A stretch of DNA of 64,000 nucleotides from Mycolicibacterium chitae (GTDB taxonomy: Bacteria > Actinomycetota > Actinomycetes > Mycobacteriales > Mycobacteriaceae), in contig NZ_LR134355.1 of assembly GCF_900637205.1 (NCBI RefSeq), forward strand, positions 930,001 to 994,000, read 5' to 3'. The first letter of the stretch is position 1, and the number at the start of each line of letters is the position of its first letter. This document shows positions 1 to 11,056 of the stretch, in pieces. The notes below the pieces were generated by a model. The model did not search any database. It saw only the letters and a program-made list of their open reading frames with translations, and had not been told where the DNA came from. The position numbers and the translations under genes are program-made.

Positions 1-394
1 GGCCGACCGCCCGACCCAGCCAGTACGCTGCGCGAGACTGCAACCGTCCTCGTAACGTCGCAGGGGAGGCCATCAGCGAAAAATGTTGTACCGCAACGTC
101 ATTGTTCCGCAGACCCGACATGATCTCGTCGAAGTAGTCCAGGTCGACGAGTGTCATCGGTACGAGTACGGGGCCATCGTGCGCATGCACGGCATCGGTG
201 AGGGTGGCGACGACCGCAGAACGCCACTGCGGCCGATCCTGAAAGTCTTTGCGCTCCGACTCCGGCAGCATTCGATGGATGCCATAACCGATGAGTTCGG
301 GATCAGCGACGTGCGCGTGGCGCAGCCGTCGTTGGAGTTCGAACGCGGTTTGTGTTTTGCCGGCACCGAAAGCGCCGTTGATCCACAGCAGCAC
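1..394 (-). CDS. P-loop ATPase/kinase-like protein, partial (runs off the left edge)
   Basis: The reverse strand is open from a GTG at 394 to the window edge, 131 codons with no stop. The product begins VLLWINGAFGAGKTQTAFEL, so a Walker A loop (GAFGAGKT, residues 7-14) sits at the very N-terminus, as in small nucleotide kinases and TmrB-like (tunicamycin resistance) ATPases. A TAG stop lies in frame about 17 codons upstream and the only start between is this GTG. The later part (PVLVPMTLVDLDYFDEI) fits a kinase fold. Substrate unknown; the TmrB-like label is from memory of the family. Confidence 0.7.
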   Translation of the reverse strand, partial: MLLWINGAFGAGKTQTAFELQRRLRHAHVADPELIGYGIHRMLPESERKDFQDRPQWRSAVVATLTDAVHAHDGPVLVPMTLVDLDYFDEIMSGLRNNDVAVQHFSLMASPATLRGRLQSRAAYWLGRAVG

Positions 395-530
395 CGTGCC
401 GAGTTTAGAGGCGCTGCAGTCACCGCGAACGTGCGCAAACTACGAAAAACCACCGGCGTGGCGGCCGCGGACACGCACGCTCGCGCTAAGGGGGCACCCA
501 CGCGGCACGCTCGCGCAAATAGAAAAGAAG

Positions 531-1109
531 TCAGCCCCAGGCGTGGACGGTGTTCTGCGCCGGCTCCAGGCCGAGCTCGATCAGCAACTCCACGGCGTCG
601 GCGGCCTGCTCGCAGATGGTGGGCACCTCTTTGCGCTCGGCGGCGTTGAACTGCTCGAGTACGAACGCCGCCCCGGACTTCTGCCCGGGCGGCTTACCGA
701 TGCCGATCCGCACCCGCTGAAAATCGTTGCTGCCCAACGACGATGCCACCGAACGCAGGCCGTTGTGGCCCGCTGCGCCGCCGCCGGCCTTGAGCCGGAT
801 CCGACCGAAGTCGATGTCCAGCTCATCGTGGACAACGATGACGTCCGCAGGCTCCACCGAATAGAACTTGGCCAGCGGCCCGACCTGGCGCCCGGACTCG
901 TTCATGAACACGCGCGGTTTCGCGACGACCACGGCCCGGCCGCCGAGGCGACCGGTGATCGCCTCGGCGCCGGAACGCTTGTGCACCTTGAACTTTTCGC
1001 GCATCCGGTCGGCGAGGATGTCGACGACCATGAACCCGACGTTGTGCCGGGTCTTGGCGTAGTTCGGTCCGGGGTTGCCCAGGCCGACCACCAGCAGTGT
1101 GTCGGCCAT
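531..1109 (-). CDS. pth: Peptidyl-tRNA hydrolase
   Basis: A 192-residue cytosolic enzyme that cleaves the ester bond of peptidyl-tRNAs released by stalled ribosomes, recycling tRNA. All signature residues are visible: GLGNPG with N12, the catalytic histidine H22 (TRHNVG), D95 (VHDELD) and N116 (GHNGLRS). Length is normal for bacterial Pth. It starts 9 bases after the rplY stop, so the two are almost certainly cotranscribed, the order seen in M. tuberculosis (Rv1014c-Rv1015c). Confidence 0.97.
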   Translation of the reverse strand: MADTLLVVGLGNPGPNYAKTRHNVGFMVVDILADRMREKFKVHKRSGAEAITGRLGGRAVVVAKPRVFMNESGRQVGPLAKFYSVEPADVIVVHDELDIDFGRIRLKAGGGAAGHNGLRSVASSLGSNDFQRVRIGIGKPPGQKSGAAFVLEQFNAAERKEVPTICEQAADAVELLIELGLEPAQNTVHAWG

Positions 1110-1118
1110 CGTCGCGAG

Positions 1119-1763
1119 CTACTCGGACTCGGGGGCTTCGGCGGCCGGGGCGGCCTCGGCGGCCTCCTCGCCCTCTTCCTCGATCCCGCCCTCGAGATCC
1201 TGGGCGGTGGGCGCCGGCACGATGTTGACCACCAGGAACTCGGGATCCGAGATCAGCGAGACACCGTCGGGCAGCGGAACGTCGCTGGCCAGGATCTGGG
1301 TGCCGACCTCGGCGCCCTCGATCGACGCGATCAGCTCTTCGGGGATCGACAGCGCCTCGGCCTCGATCTCGATGGTGCTGGCTTCCTGGGTGACCAGGGT
1401 GCCCGGGGCGGCCTCGCCCTCGATGAGGACGTTGACCTCGACGATGACCTTCTCGCCGCGCTTGACCACGAGCAGGTCGGCGTGCTGGATGTTGCGCCGG
1501 ATCGGGTGGATCTCCAGGGCCCTGGTCAGCGCAAGCTGCTCGGTGCCGTCGATGTCGAGGGCCAGCACCGCGTTGGTGCCGGAGTAGCGCAGCACCGCGG
1601 CGAGTTCGCGCGCGGGCAGCAGCAGGTGCCGGGGATCGGTGCCGTGGCCGTAGAGCACGGCGGGCACCTGGCCCTCACGACGGGCCTGGCGCGAGGCGCC
1701 CTTGCCGGTCTTGGCGCGCACGGTGGCGCGCAGGTTGTTCTTCGAGGCGGCGGCTGGGGCCAT
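1119..1763 (-). CDS. rplY: 50S ribosomal protein L25 / general stress protein Ctc
   Basis: A 214-residue long-form L25 (Ctc type). The N-terminal domain binds 5S rRNA: residues about 10-100 contain the conserved [14 protein letters not shown] and [22 protein letters not shown] segments. The C-terminal TL5-like beta domain follows, then a very acidic Ala/Glu tail (about residues 190-214) typical of actinobacterial L25. It is first in a likely operon with pth. Upstream to 1905 there is only a short leader. Other-frame reading of the strand opposite is a shadow. Confidence 0.96.
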   Translation of the reverse strand: MAPAAASKNNLRATVRAKTGKGASRQARREGQVPAVLYGHGTDPRHLLLPARELAAVLRYSGTNAVLALDIDGTEQLALTRALEIHPIRRNIQHADLLVVKRGEKVIVEVNVLIEGEAAPGTLVTQEASTIEIEAEALSIPEELIASIEGAEVGTQILASDVPLPDGVSLISDPEFLVVNIVPAPTAQDLEGGIEEEGEEAAEAAPAAEAPESE

Positions 1764-1905
1764 GATGTTTGCTCCTAGGTGACCGGGCGGGAAATCTTCG
1801 AGGCACGGCCAGAGCAGAAAAACCGCAGCGAATGCGGGTCCCCGTCGATAACGGTGGTCGAGCCACCCTCGCCGTGACGCCCGGCCAGATTAGCGCATGG
1901 GGTGC

Positions 1906-2772
1906 TCAGATCGAAAATTCGGTGTCCGTGAGCTGCGACGACAGCTCCCACAGGCCCTGCGCCTTGGCCTTGCTGCGGGCCAGCGGGCTGCGCGGGGACG
2001 GACCGGTGGGGCCGGTTTGGCCGAACCGCGGACCGATGAACGCATCGCCGGGCACGTCCTCGGCCGCGGCGTACAGGGTCTGCCGTGCGCCGAAGTCGGC
2101 GTCGGTGGCCATGAACCTGTTGCCGAACCGCAGGAAGCGGCTGCTCAGCGGCCCATCCGAGTGCGTCTGCAGGTTGGTGGCCGAGTAGCCCGGATGCGCG
2201 GCCACGGCCCGCACCGGTGACCCGGCCCGCTCGAGGCGGCGCTGCAACTCGCTGGTGAACAGCAGGTTCGCCAGCTTGGACTGGCCGTAGGCGCCCCAGG
2301 CCGAGTAGGGCCGCGCCTTCCAGCTCAGGTCTTCGAGCTTGATCCGGCCCATCAGGTGCATCAGCGACGAGACCGTGACCACCCGGTCGGTGATCTTGGG
2401 CAGCAGCCGGTTGGTCAACGCGAAATGCCCCAGGTGGTTGGTGCCGATCTGGCTCTCGAAGCCGTCCTTGGTCAGCGCGAACGGCACGGCCATCACCCCG
2501 GCGTTGTTGATCAGCACGTCGACCCGGTCGATGCCGTCGGCGAATTCCCGCACCGAGGCGAGGTCCTGCAGGTCCAGCCGCCGTACCTCGACCGTCCCGG
2601 GCATCGCCGCCGCGGCGGCCGCACCCTTGTCGGTGTTGCGCACGGCCAGGATGACCGAGCCCCCGACGCGGGCCAGTTCGCGGGCGGTGATCTCACCCAG
2701 TCCGCTGTTGGCGCCGGTGACGATCACGGTGCGGTCGGCGAAGGACGGAAGATCGGCTGCGGTCCACTTCAT
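1906..2772 (-). CDS. SDR-family oxidoreductase (retinol dehydrogenase-like)
   Basis: A 288-residue short-chain dehydrogenase/reductase, presumed cytosolic and NAD(P)-dependent. Visible: cofactor motif TGANSGLG at about residues 19-26, NNAGVM at about 88-93, and the catalytic YxxxK in AYGQSKLAN. The downstream pattern (HLGHFALTNRLL, AAHPGYSATNLQ) matches the retinol dehydrogenase/WWOX-like subgroup common in mycobacteria. The substrate cannot be read from sequence. It lies between rplY and lpqT on the same strand but is separated from both by short gaps, so it may be its own transcription unit. Confidence 0.9.
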   Translation of the reverse strand: MKWTAADLPSFADRTVIVTGANSGLGEITARELARVGGSVILAVRNTDKGAAAAAAMPGTVEVRRLDLQDLASVREFADGIDRVDVLINNAGVMAVPFALTKDGFESQIGTNHLGHFALTNRLLPKITDRVVTVSSLMHLMGRIKLEDLSWKARPYSAWGAYGQSKLANLLFTSELQRRLERAGSPVRAVAAHPGYSATNLQTHSDGPLSSRFLRFGNRFMATDADFGARQTLYAAAEDVPGDAFIGPRFGQTGPTGPSPRSPLARSKAKAQGLWELSSQLTDTEFSI

Positions 2773-2797
2773 GACTGCCAGCGTAGATGCGCGCCGC

Positions 2798-3460
2798 TCA
2801 GGCGACCGTGACCTCGAATCCGTTGATGATCTCCTCGATGTCCGCCGAGTCGGCGACGGCCCGGTCGGCCAGGCCGGTGATGGTCAGCTGCACCAGGTAG
2901 CGCTGGAACTCCGGTTCGGGGGTGACGGGGATGACGATCCGGCTGTAGCTGTGCAGCCGTGGGGGTTCGGAGCCCGGTTCGGACGGCCCGAAGTAGCTGC
3001 CCTCGATCATGGCCGACGGGAACCCGTCGAAGTCGTCGAAGGATTCGTTGAGCTTGGTGAAGCCGGGGGAGAGCAGCGCGTCGGCGTTGGCGTGCGCAAT
3101 GGCCGCGGGCACGTCGAAGCCGCCCTCGAGCCGGAACACCAACACGGTCGCGGTGGGGTAGGTGTTGTTCTTGGCGATGCCCTCGGTTGTCGGTGCCAGG
3201 TTCTCGTTGCGGTAGGTGCTCCACCCGTCGGGGCGCACCAGGGTGACCGAGATGTCGGTCAGGTCCGCGAGCGCCACCGCCTCACCCTGGACGCCGACAC
3301 CGGCCAGATACTGCGAGAACGGAACGGGCGGTTCGGAACTCGTCGGCGGAGCCGTCGTCGCCGAGCTCGACCAGATCGACTGGTAGTCCGGCGCCGGCGT
3401 CCCGCAGGCCGTGCACGCCAGCAGGGCGGCGGCCGCGGCCGCGCACAGCCGGCGACTCAC
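2798..3460 (-). CDS. lpqT: LpqN/LpqT-family lipoprotein
   Basis: A 220-residue exported lipoprotein. The N-terminus is a short signal (MSRRLCAAAAAALLACTACG) with Cys16 or Cys19 as lipidation site, followed by a Ser/Thr/Pro linker and an LpqN/T-like domain (DISVTLVRPDGWSTYRNENL, about residues 70-90). Start is GTG at 3460 and overlaps the arsC stop as GTGA, so translation is probably coupled. The gene occupies the position of M. tuberculosis lpqT (Rv1016c), beside prs. Its biochemical function is not established. Confidence 0.85.
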   Translation of the reverse strand: MSRRLCAAAAAALLACTACGTPAPDYQSIWSSSATTAPPTSSEPPVPFSQYLAGVGVQGEAVALADLTDISVTLVRPDGWSTYRNENLAPTTEGIAKNNTYPTATVLVFRLEGGFDVPAAIAHANADALLSPGFTKLNESFDDFDGFPSAMIEGSYFGPSEPGSEPPRLHSYSRIVIPVTPEPEFQRYLVQLTITGLADRAVADSADIEEIINGFEVTVA

Positions 3461-3798
3461 AGAATCTCGTGCACCGCGTCGATCGGTCGGGCCAAGCGGG
3501 TGCCCTTGTCGGTGACGACGAACGGCCGCTCGATCAGGATGGGGTGCTCGGCCATGGCGTCGAGCAGTTCGTCGTCGCCGGCGTCGGCCAGGTTCAACTC
3601 GGCGTAGAGCGCCTCGCGTTTGCGCACCGCCTGCCGGACCTCGATGCCGGCGTCAGCGATCATCTGCACCAACTCGGCGCGGCTCGGCGGCGTCTTGAGG
3701 TACTGCACCACCTCGGGCTCAAGGCCGTTGTCCCGCAACAGATCCAGCGTCTTGCGCGACGTGCTGCACTTCGGGTTGTGATAGATCTTCGCGGCCAT
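3457..3798 (-). CDS. arsC: ArsC-family (thioredoxin-fold) reductase
   Basis: A 113-residue protein of the glutaredoxin-linked ArsC family: KIYHNPKCSTSRKTL places the reactive cysteine at residue 11, and the later Arg-rich part (ERPFVVTDKGTRLARP) matches substrate-binding positions. I chose ATG 3798, two bases after the prs stop; an in-frame ATG at 3813 would overlap prs by 14 bases and add MDRPD. No arsenic-resistance genes (arsR, arsB) are nearby and the gene sits in a prs-lpqT operon, so a housekeeping redox role is as likely as arsenate reduction. Confidence 0.88.
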   Translation of the reverse strand: MAAKIYHNPKCSTSRKTLDLLRDNGLEPEVVQYLKTPPSRAELVQMIADAGIEVRQAVRKREALYAELNLADAGDDELLDAMAEHPILIERPFVVTDKGTRLARPIDAVHEIL

Positions 3799-3799
3799 A

Positions 3800-4780
3800 T
3801 CAGGCCGATCCATTGAAAAGGCCGGTGACAGAACCGTTTTCGAACACCTCGCGGATGGTGCTGGCGAGCAGCGGGGCGATCGACAGCACGGTGAGCTGCG
3901 GGAAGCGCTTCTCCTCGGCGATCGGCAGGGTGTTGGTGACGATCACTTCGCGGGCGCCGCAGTCGGCCAGTCGCTGCGCGGCCGGATCGCTGAGCACGCC
4001 GTGGGTGGCCGCGATGATCACGTCCTTGGCGCCGTCCTGCTGCAGCAGCTTGACCGCGCCGGCGATGGTGCCGCCGGTGTCGATCATGTCGTCGGTGAGC
4101 ACGCAGGTCTTGCCCTTGACGTCGCCGACGACGCGGTTGGACACCACCTGGTTGGGCACCAGTGGGTCACGGGTCTTGTGGATGAACGCCAGCGGGACAC
4201 CGCCGAGCGAGTCGGCCCACTTCTCGGCGACGCGCACGCGCCCGGAGTCCGGGGACACCACGACCATGTCCTCGTTGGAGTAGTTCTCGCCGATGTAGCC
4301 GCACAGCAGCGACTGCCCGCGCATGTGGTCGACGGGTCCGTCGAAGAAGCCCTGGATCTGGTCGGTGTGCAGGTCCACCGACACGATGCGGTCGGCGCCG
4401 GCGGTCTTGAGCAGATCGGCGACCAGGCGCGCGGAGATGGGCTCGCGGCCGCGGTGCTTCTTGTCCTGCCGGGCGTAGGGATAGAACGGCAGGATCGCGG
4501 TGATGCGCTTGGCGCTGCCACGCTTGAGCGCGTCGATCATGATCAGCTGTTCCATCAGCCATTGGTTCACCGGGGCGGGGTGACTCTGCAGGACGAAGGC
4601 GTCGCTGCCGCGCACCGATTCGTCGAACCGGACGAAGATCTCGCCGTTCGCGAAGTCCCGCGCGGTCTGCGCGGTGACGTGTACATCAAGTTCTTTGGCG
4701 ACCTGGTCGGCAAGTTCGGGATGTGCTCGCCCCGCGAACAACATCAGGTTCTTGCGGTTGTCGGTCCACTCGTAGGTCAC
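3800..4780 (-). CDS. prs: Ribose-phosphate pyrophosphokinase (PRPP synthetase)
   Basis: Makes PRPP from ribose 5-phosphate and ATP, feeding purine, pyrimidine, histidine, tryptophan, NAD and, in mycobacteria, decaprenylphosphoryl-arabinose synthesis. From GTG 4780 the product is 326 residues, the usual length, beginning VTYEWTDNRKNLMLFAGRAH. The open frame extends about 99 codons further upstream, but that stretch is low-complexity non-homologous sequence. Visible: catalytic flexible-loop area PYARQDKKHRGREPIS (101-116), VVVSPDSGRVR (173-183) and the PRPP-binding CVLTDDMIDTGGTI (226-239). An AAGGG ribosome site lies about 10 bases before the GTG. Confidence 0.96.
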   Translation of the reverse strand: MTYEWTDNRKNLMLFAGRAHPELADQVAKELDVHVTAQTARDFANGEIFVRFDESVRGSDAFVLQSHPAPVNQWLMEQLIMIDALKRGSAKRITAILPFYPYARQDKKHRGREPISARLVADLLKTAGADRIVSVDLHTDQIQGFFDGPVDHMRGQSLLCGYIGENYSNEDMVVVSPDSGRVRVAEKWADSLGGVPLAFIHKTRDPLVPNQVVSNRVVGDVKGKTCVLTDDMIDTGGTIAGAVKLLQQDGAKDVIIAATHGVLSDPAAQRLADCGAREVIVTNTLPIAEEKRFPQLTVLSIAPLLASTIREVFENGSVTGLFNGSA

Positions 4781-4916
4781 TTCAGCGCTGCCCTTGGCCT
4801 TGGGGTTGGTAACTGGCCAGCACGGTACCGGCCGCATGGGCAATCGTACGTAGCGTTGGCCGCGATGCGTTGCCGGGTTACCGGATTGCCAACAACTGGG
4901 GTAGTCCCGGCCGCGC

Positions 4917-6386
4917 TTACCGCTCGTCCTGGGCCTTGCGGGCGGCCTCGGCGGCCGCGCTACCGGGGCGTTTGCGCTCCACCCAGCCCTCGATGTTGTG
5001 TTGGGCGTTCTCGGAGACCGCGAGCGCGCCCGGCGGCACGTCCTGGCGCAGCACGGTCCCGGCCCCGGTGTAGGCACCGTCTCCGACCTGGACCGGAGCG
5101 ACGAACATGGTGTCCGACCCGGTCCGCACGTGCGAGCCGATGGTGGTGCGGCGCTTGGTCTCGCCGTCGTAGTTCACGAACACACTCGAGGCGCCGATGT
5201 TGGAATGCTCACCAATGTCGGCGTCGCCGACGTAGGTGAGGTGCGGCACCTTGGTGCCCGTGCCGATCACGGAGTTCTTCACCTCGACGAACGCGCCCAC
5301 CTTGCCGTCGGCGCCCAGCGAGGTGCCTGGCCGCAGGTAGGCGAACGGCCCGACGCTGGCGCCCGCACCGATCTGCGACTGCCCGCCGTGGGTGCGCACC
5401 ACCGACGCGCCGTCGCCCACGTGGACGTCGGCCAGCGTGGTGTCCGGGCCGATCACGCACTTGCTGCCGATGGTCGTGGTGCCCAGCAGTTGGGTGCCGG
5501 GCTGGATGACGGTGTCGCGTCCGACGGTGACGTCGACGTCGACCCAGGTGGTGGCGGGGTCGACGACCGTGACGCCGGACCGCTGCAGCGCGGCCACCAG
5601 GCGCCGGTTCAGTTCGGCGCCGAGCGTGGAGAGTTGCACGCGGTCGTTGACGCCGGCCACCAGCGTGCTGTCGTCGACGTGCTGGGCGTGCACGATCTTG
5701 TGCTCGCCGCGCACGATTGAGATGACGTCGGTCAGGTACAGCTCGTGCTGGGCGTTGTCGGAGGACAGCTGGTCGAGCGCGGAGCGCAGCGCGTCGATGT
5801 CGAAGGCGTAGACCCCGGCGTTGACCTCGCGGATCGCCCGCTGCTGCGGCGTGGCGTCGGCCTCCTCGACGATCGCGATGACCTCGCCGTCCTGGGTCCG
5901 CAGGATCCGGCCGTACCCGGTGGCGTCCTCCAACGTCGTGGTCAGCACGGTGACGGCGGCGGGCTCGTTGCGGTGCCCCTCGGTCAGCGCGGCCAGGGTG
6001 TCGGCGTCGAGCAGCGGGATGTCGCCGGAGGTCACCACCACCGTGCCGTGGAAATCGTCGGGCAGCGCGGAGAGCCCGCACAGGACGGCGTGACCGGTGC
6101 CCAGCTGCTGGTCCTGCACGGCGATGTCGATGCGGCGGCCCAGCGTCTCGGCCAGCTCGGCCACGGTCGGCGCGATGCGTTCGCGATCCTTGCCCAGCAC
6201 CACCACCAGGTGGCTCGGCGAGGCCTTGGCCACCGCGTGCAACGCGTGTGCCAGCATGCTGCGCCCTGCGAGCGTGTGCAGCACCTTCGGGGTGTCGGAG
6301 CTCATCCGGGTGCCGGCCCCGGCGGCCAACACCACGGTGACGGTCTCGGATGCTGTTGCGGGCGCCGATTCGCGCTGTGTCGTCAT
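4917..6386 (-). CDS. glmU: Bifunctional GlcN-1-P acetyltransferase / UDP-GlcNAc pyrophosphorylase
   Basis: A 489-residue two-domain cytosolic enzyme giving UDP-GlcNAc for peptidoglycan and linker synthesis. Residues about 16-245 are the uridyltransferase domain with LAAGAGTRM (20-28), QQLGTGHAV and [10 protein letters not shown]. From about residue 270 a left-handed beta-helix of hexapeptide repeats forms the acetyltransferase ([34 protein letters not shown] split by family spacing). A basic Ala-rich tail closes it, as in other mycobacterial GlmU. It lies 136 bases upstream of prs on the same strand. Confidence 0.97.
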   Translation of the reverse strand: MTTQRESAPATASETVTVVLAAGAGTRMSSDTPKVLHTLAGRSMLAHALHAVAKASPSHLVVVLGKDRERIAPTVAELAETLGRRIDIAVQDQQLGTGHAVLCGLSALPDDFHGTVVVTSGDIPLLDADTLAALTEGHRNEPAAVTVLTTTLEDATGYGRILRTQDGEVIAIVEEADATPQQRAIREVNAGVYAFDIDALRSALDQLSSDNAQHELYLTDVISIVRGEHKIVHAQHVDDSTLVAGVNDRVQLSTLGAELNRRLVAALQRSGVTVVDPATTWVDVDVTVGRDTVIQPGTQLLGTTTIGSKCVIGPDTTLADVHVGDGASVVRTHGGQSQIGAGASVGPFAYLRPGTSLGADGKVGAFVEVKNSVIGTGTKVPHLTYVGDADIGEHSNIGASSVFVNYDGETKRRTTIGSHVRTGSDTMFVAPVQVGDGAYTGAGTVLRQDVPPGALAVSENAQHNIEGWVERKRPGSAAAEAARKAQDER

Positions 6387-6402
6387 GGGCTTCCTTCGAC
6401 TG

Positions 6403-6474
6403 CTCCGTCGCCAGGACTCGAACCTGAACTATCTGAACCAAAATCAGAGGTGCTGCCGATTACACCACGACGGA
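6403..6474 (-). tRNA. tRNA-Gln (TTG anticodon)
   Basis: A cloverleaf folds on the minus strand: 7-bp acceptor TCCGTCG/CGACGGA (6468-6474 with 6404-6410), discriminator G at 6403, anticodon stem TCTGA/TCAGA around loop TTTTGGT, and T-arm with GTTCGAGTC. The anticodon TTG reads CAA (Gln). CCA is not encoded. It lies just upstream of glmU, as glutamine tRNA does next to glmU in M. tuberculosis. Confidence 0.93.
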
Positions 6475-6501
6475 CTATTGCGGTCGGCAGTCTATACGCT
6501 G

Positions 6502-7143
6502 GTGCCCGTGGGAGCTCCGGAGAAAGAGGTACGGGCGCCGCGGGCCCGGATGACCGGCAGTGAACGTCGACGTCAACTCATCGACATCGCCCGGTCGCTG
6601 TTCGCCGAGCGCGGCTACGACGCCACCTCCATCGAGGAGATCGCCCAGCGCGCCAACGTCTCCAAACCCGTCGTCTACGAGCATTTCGGCGGCAAGGAGG
6701 GGCTCTACGCGGTGGTCGTCGACCGCGAGATGTCGGCGTTGCTCGACGGCATCACGTCGTCGTTGACCAACAACCGTTCCCGGGTCCGCATCGAGCGGGT
6801 GGCCCTGGCCCTGCTGACCTACGTCGAGGAGCGCACCGACGGGTTTCGCATCCTGATCCGCGACTCGCCGGCGGCGATCACCTCGGGCACCTACTCGACG
6901 CTGCTCAACGACGCGGTCAATCAGGTCAGTTCGATCCTGGCCGGTGACTTTTCCCGCCGCGGCCTGGATCCGGGGATGGCACCGTTGTATGCGCAGGCAC
7001 TGGTCGGTTCGGTGTCGATGACGGCCCAGTGGTGGCTGGACACCCGCGAGCCGAAGAAGGAAGTGGTGGCCGCCCACCTGGTGAATCTGATGTGGAACGG
7101 GCTCACGCACCTGGAGGCCGACCCGCACCTGCAGGACGAGTGA
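6502..7143 (+). CDS. TetR-family transcriptional regulator (Rv1019-like)
   Basis: About 213 residues. The HTH is clear: [33 protein letters not shown] followed by [15 protein letters not shown], then an all-helical ligand domain ending [12 protein letters not shown]. It sits between tRNA-Gln and mfd, the place of Rv1019 in M. tuberculosis. The start is uncertain: GTG 6502 or 6508 keep the conserved [12 protein letters not shown] segment, while ATG 6550 has a shorter product. A TATACG-type -10 just before 6502 would make the first choice near-leaderless. The frame is open further upstream, but there it crosses the tRNA and glmU and is not coding. Confidence 0.88.
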   Translation: MPVGAPEKEVRAPRARMTGSERRRQLIDIARSLFAERGYDATSIEEIAQRANVSKPVVYEHFGGKEGLYAVVVDREMSALLDGITSSLTNNRSRVRIERVALALLTYVEERTDGFRILIRDSPAAITSGTYSTLLNDAVNQVSSILAGDFSRRGLDPGMAPLYAQALVGSVSMTAQWWLDTREPKKEVVAAHLVNLMWNGLTHLEADPHLQDE

Positions 7144-7231
7144 CCGCCTAAACAGGCGCAGACCATCCCGACGGATTTCACATGCTGCCGCCCGACTGAC
7201 TTTTTTCGCGCGCCATACAATGGCTTTCATC

Positions 7232-10200
7232 ATGACCGCACCGGGGCACCCGTATGTTCAAACCCCGATTGCGGGGCTCACCGACCTGGCGCTGACGGCG
7301 CCGACCTTCGTGGATCTGATGGCCCGCACGGCCGAACGACCCGGCGAATTGCGGCTGGTCGGTCCCGCTCCCGCGCAGTTCCTGGTTGCCGCGGCCCTGG
7401 CTGGACAGGGGCCGCTGCTGGTGGTCACCGCGACCGGCCGGGAGGCCGACGACCTGACCGCCGAGTTGCGCGGGGTCTTCGGCGAGGGCGCGGCGCTGTT
7501 CCCGTCCTGGGAGACGCTGCCGCACGAGCGCCTGTCACCGGGCGTGGAGACCGTCGGCGCGCGGATGTTGCTGCTGCGTCGGCTGGCCTTCCCCGACGAC
7601 ACCCGGCTGGGACCGCCGCTGCGCGTGGTGGTGACGACGGCGCGCTCGCTGCTGCAGCCGATGGCCCGCGGGCTGGCCACCGCCGAACAGACCGAGCCGG
7701 TCCTGCTGTCCGTCGGCGGCGAGCCCGGCTTCGACCAGACCATCGCCCGGCTGGTCGACCTGGCCTACACCCGCGTCGACATGGTCGGCAAGCGCGGCGA
7801 GTTCGCCGTGCGCGGCGGCATTCTCGACGTCTTCGCGCCCACCGCCGAACACCCGGTCCGGGTCGAGTTCTGGGGCGACGAGATCTCCGAGATGCGGATG
7901 TTCTCCGTGGCCGACCAGCGCTCCATCACCGAGATCCCGGTGGACTTCGTGATCGCGGTGCCGTGCCGCGAGCTGATGCTCACCGAGGACGTGCGGGCCC
8001 GCGCCGCCGAGCTGATGCAGGGCAAGCCCTCGCCGGACGCGCTGACCAACACGGTGGCTGGCAGCGTCGCGGACATGCTGGCCAAGCTCGCCGAGGGCAT
8101 TCCGGTGGACGGCATGGAGGCGCTCATGCCGGTGCTGCTCGCCGAGGACCCCGCGCTGCTCACCGACCAGCTGGCCCCGGGCACCCCGGTGCTGGTGTGC
8201 GACCCGGAGAAGGTGCGCACCCGCGCCGCCGACCTGATCAAGACCGGCCGCGAGTTCCTGGAGGCGTCCTGGTCGGTGGCCGCCGTCGGCGGCGACGCCC
8301 CGATCGACATCGAGCAGCTCGGCGGGTCCGGGTTCCGCGAACTCGGCGAGGTGCGGGCCGCCGCGATGGCCGGCGACCACCCGTGGTGGACGCTGAGCCA
8401 GCTGCCCGATGAAGCCGCCATCGAACTCGACGTCCGGCCGTCGCCCTCGGCGCGCAGCCAGCAGTCGCTCGAGGAGATCTTCGCGATGCTGCGCGCCCAC
8501 GTCGTCACCGGCGGGCGCGCCGCCGTCGTGACCCCGGGGGCGGGCACCGCCAACCGTGTCATCGAACAGCTGTCCGAAAACGACACGCCCGCAACGCTGT
8601 TGGAGCCCGGTCAGCAACCCCAGCCGGGCGTGGTCGGGGTGTTGCGCGGCCCGCTGCACCACGGCCTGGTGATCCCCGGCGCCGAATTGGTGATCGTCAC
8701 CGAGACCGACCTGACCGGCAACCGGGTCACCGCCACCGAGGGCAAGCGGCTGGCGGCCAAGCGGCGCAACACCGTGGACCCACTGGCGCTCACGGCCGGC
8801 GACCTGGTGGTCCACGATCAGCACGGCATCGGCAAGTTCGTGGAGATGACCGAGCGCATCGTCGGCGGCGCGCGCCGGGAGTACCTGGTGCTCGAGTACG
8901 CCTCGGCCAAACGGGGCGGCGGTTCGGACCGCCTCTACGTGCCGATGGACTCGCTGGATCAACTGTCCCGCTACGTCGGCGGTCAGGCACCGAGCCTGAG
9001 CCGGCTGGGCGGCAGCGACTGGAGCAACACGAAAACCAAGGCGCGCAAGGCCGTTCGCGAGATCGCCACTGAACTCGTCGCGCTCTACGCCAAGCGTCAG
9101 GCGGCGCCGGGCCACGCGTTCGGCCCGGACACCCCGTGGCAGGCCGAGATGGAGGACGCGTTCGGGTTCACCGAGACCGTCGACCAGATGACCGCCATCG
9201 CCGAGGTCAAGGCCGACATGGAGAAGCCGGTCCCGATGGACCGGGTGATCTGCGGCGACGTCGGTTACGGCAAGACCGAGATCGCGGTTCGGGCGGCGTT
9301 CAAGGCCATCCAGGACGGCAAGCAGGTCGCGGTGCTCGTGCCCACCACGCTGCTCGCCGATCAGCACCTGCAGACCTTCACCGAGCGGATGGCCGGCTTC
9401 CCGGTCACGGTGAAGGGGCTGTCGCGGTTCACCGACAACACCGAGTCCAAGGCCGTCGTCGACGGCATGGCCGACGGCACGGTCGACGTCGTGATCGGCA
9501 CCCACCGGCTGCTGCAGACCGGGGTGCGCTGGAAGGACCTCGGACTGGTGATCGTCGACGAGGAACAGCGATTCGGCGTCGAACACAAGGAACACATCAA
9601 GAGCCTGCGCACCCACGTCGACGTGCTCACCATGAGCGCCACCCCGATCCCGCGCACCCTGGAGATGAGCCTGGCCGGCATCCGCGAGATGTCGACCATC
9701 CTGACCCCGCCCGAGGAGCGCCACCCGGTGCTCACCTACGTCGGACCGCACGACGACAAGCAGGTGGCCGCCGCGCTGCGCCGCGAGTTGCTGCGCGACG
9801 GCCAGGCGTTCTACATCCACAACCGGGTCAGCTCGATCGACAAGGCCGCCGCCCGGGTGCGCGCCCTGGTGCCCGAGGCCCGCGTCGTCGTCGGGCACGG
9901 ACAGATGCCCGAGGAACAGCTGGAGAAGACCGTCGAGGGGTTCTGGAACCGGGAGTTCGACATCCTGGTCTGCACCACCATCGTCGAGACCGGCCTGGAC
10001 ATCTCCAACGCCAACACCTTGATCGTGGAGCGCGCCGACACCTTCGGGCTCTCCCAGCTGCATCAGCTGCGGGGCCGGGTGGGCCGCAGCCGCGAGCGCG
10101 GCTACGCCTACTTCCTGTATCCGCCCGAGATGCCGCTGACCGAGACCGCCTACGACCGGCTGGCCACCATCGCCCAGAACAACGAACTCGGCGCCGGCAT

Positions 10201-10861
10201 GGCCGTGGCGATGAAGGACCTCGAGATCCGCGGGGCCGGCAACGTGCTCGGCGCCGAGCAGTCCGGCCACGTCGCCGGCGTCGGCTTCGACCTCTACGTG
10301 CGGCTGGTCGGCGAGGCGGTGGAGGCCTACCGCGCCGTGGCCGACGGCCAAACCGTCTCGGGCCCAACCGAACCCAAGGATGTGCGGATCGACCTTCCGG
10401 TCGACGCGCACCTGCCGCCGGACTACATCGGCAGCGACCGGTTGCGCCTGGAGGGCTACCGGAGGCTGGCCGCGGCCGCCGACGACGACGCGGTGCGCGC
10501 GGTGGTCGAGGAGTTGGTCGACCGCTACGGCCCGCTGCCCGAACCCGCGCAGCGACTGGTCGCGGTGGCCCAGTTGCGGCTGCTGTGCCGCTCCTACGGG
10601 GTCACCGAACTGTCGGCCACCGGGGCCGCCGGCCAGGCCGCGACCCTGCGGTTGTCGCCGCTGACGCTGCCGGACTCCGCCCAGCTGCGGCTCAAGCGGG
10701 TCTATCCCGGGGCCAGCTACCGGGCCACCACCGCCACCGTGCAGGTGCCGATCCCGCGGACCGGCGGGGTCGGATCGCCGCGGATCCGGGACCTGGAGCT
10801 GGTGGAGATGGTGGCTGGGCTGCTGCGGGCGCTGCACGGCGAGCCGGCGAAGGTCGATTGA
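7232..10861 (+). CDS. mfd: Transcription-repair coupling factor
   Basis: A 1209-residue ATP-driven translocase that removes RNA polymerase stalled at lesions and recruits UvrA. Order: UvrB-homology module (about 30-370), RNAP-interacting domain ([17 protein letters not shown] near 535), RecG-like helicase with Walker [17 protein letters not shown] and the [11 protein letters not shown] motif, then TRCF C-terminal domain. I chose ATG 7232 (MTAPGHPY) rather than 7220, because this start matches the M. tuberculosis protein. A TACAAT -10 at 7216-7221 would put the transcript start about three bases from the ATG, so the mRNA is probably nearly leaderless. Confidence 0.97.
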   Translation: MTAPGHPYVQTPIAGLTDLALTAPTFVDLMARTAERPGELRLVGPAPAQFLVAAALAGQGPLLVVTATGREADDLTAELRGVFGEGAALFPSWETLPHERLSPGVETVGARMLLLRRLAFPDDTRLGPPLRVVVTTARSLLQPMARGLATAEQTEPVLLSVGGEPGFDQTIARLVDLAYTRVDMVGKRGEFAVRGGILDVFAPTAEHPVRVEFWGDEISEMRMFSVADQRSITEIPVDFVIAVPCRELMLTEDVRARAAELMQGKPSPDALTNTVAGSVADMLAKLAEGIPVDGMEALMPVLLAEDPALLTDQLAPGTPVLVCDPEKVRTRAADLIKTGREFLEASWSVAAVGGDAPIDIEQLGGSGFRELGEVRAAAMAGDHPWWTLSQLPDEAAIELDVRPSPSARSQQSLEEIFAMLRAHVVTGGRAAVVTPGAGTANRVIEQLSENDTPATLLEPGQQPQPGVVGVLRGPLHHGLVIPGAELVIVTETDLTGNRVTATEGKRLAAKRRNTVDPLALTAGDLVVHDQHGIGKFVEMTERIVGGARREYLVLEYASAKRGGGSDRLYVPMDSLDQLSRYVGGQAPSLSRLGGSDWSNTKTKARKAVREIATELVALYAKRQAAPGHAFGPDTPWQAEMEDAFGFTETVDQMTAIAEVKADMEKPVPMDRVICGDVGYGKTEIAVRAAFKAIQDGKQVAVLVPTTLLADQHLQTFTERMAGFPVTVKGLSRFTDNTESKAVVDGMADGTVDVVIGTHRLLQTGVRWKDLGLVIVDEEQRFGVEHKEHIKSLRTHVDVLTMSATPIPRTLEMSLAGIREMSTILTPPEERHPVLTYVGPHDDKQVAAALRRELLRDGQAFYIHNRVSSIDKAAARVRALVPEARVVVGHGQMPEEQLEKTVEGFWNREFDILVCTTIVETGLDISNANTLIVERADTFGLSQLHQLRGRVGRSRERGYAYFLYPPEMPLTETAYDRLATIAQNNELGAGMAVAMKDLEIRGAGNVLGAEQSGHVAGVGFDLYVRLVGEAVEAYRAVADGQTVSGPTEPKDVRIDLPVDAHLPPDYIGSDRLRLEGYRRLAAAADDDAVRAVVEELVDRYGPLPEPAQRLVAVAQLRLLCRSYGVTELSATGAAGQAATLRLSPLTLPDSAQLRLKRVYPGASYRATTATVQVPIPRTGGVGSPRIRDLELVEMVAGLLRALHGEPAKVD

Positions 10862-11056
10862 TCGCCCGCCGCTGTTAACGCCTCCCGTCGGGGACACGAC
10901 ATACACACCGGGGGTCAAGGTGTTGCGTTGTCGTCCAAACCGTGGGCGTCGACCGTCTGACGTGGGCGGTCAAGCAATTTCCTAAACCGAAAATCACGCG
11001 AATGGGCACCGAGTTTGTGGTGTGCGACGCGGTGAAACGAGGCGAAGGAGTTACGG

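Noticed and set aside
7535..10918. Very long minus-strand open frame opposite mfd
   Set aside because: High-GC antisense artefact; mfd on the plus strand has all motifs of the family.
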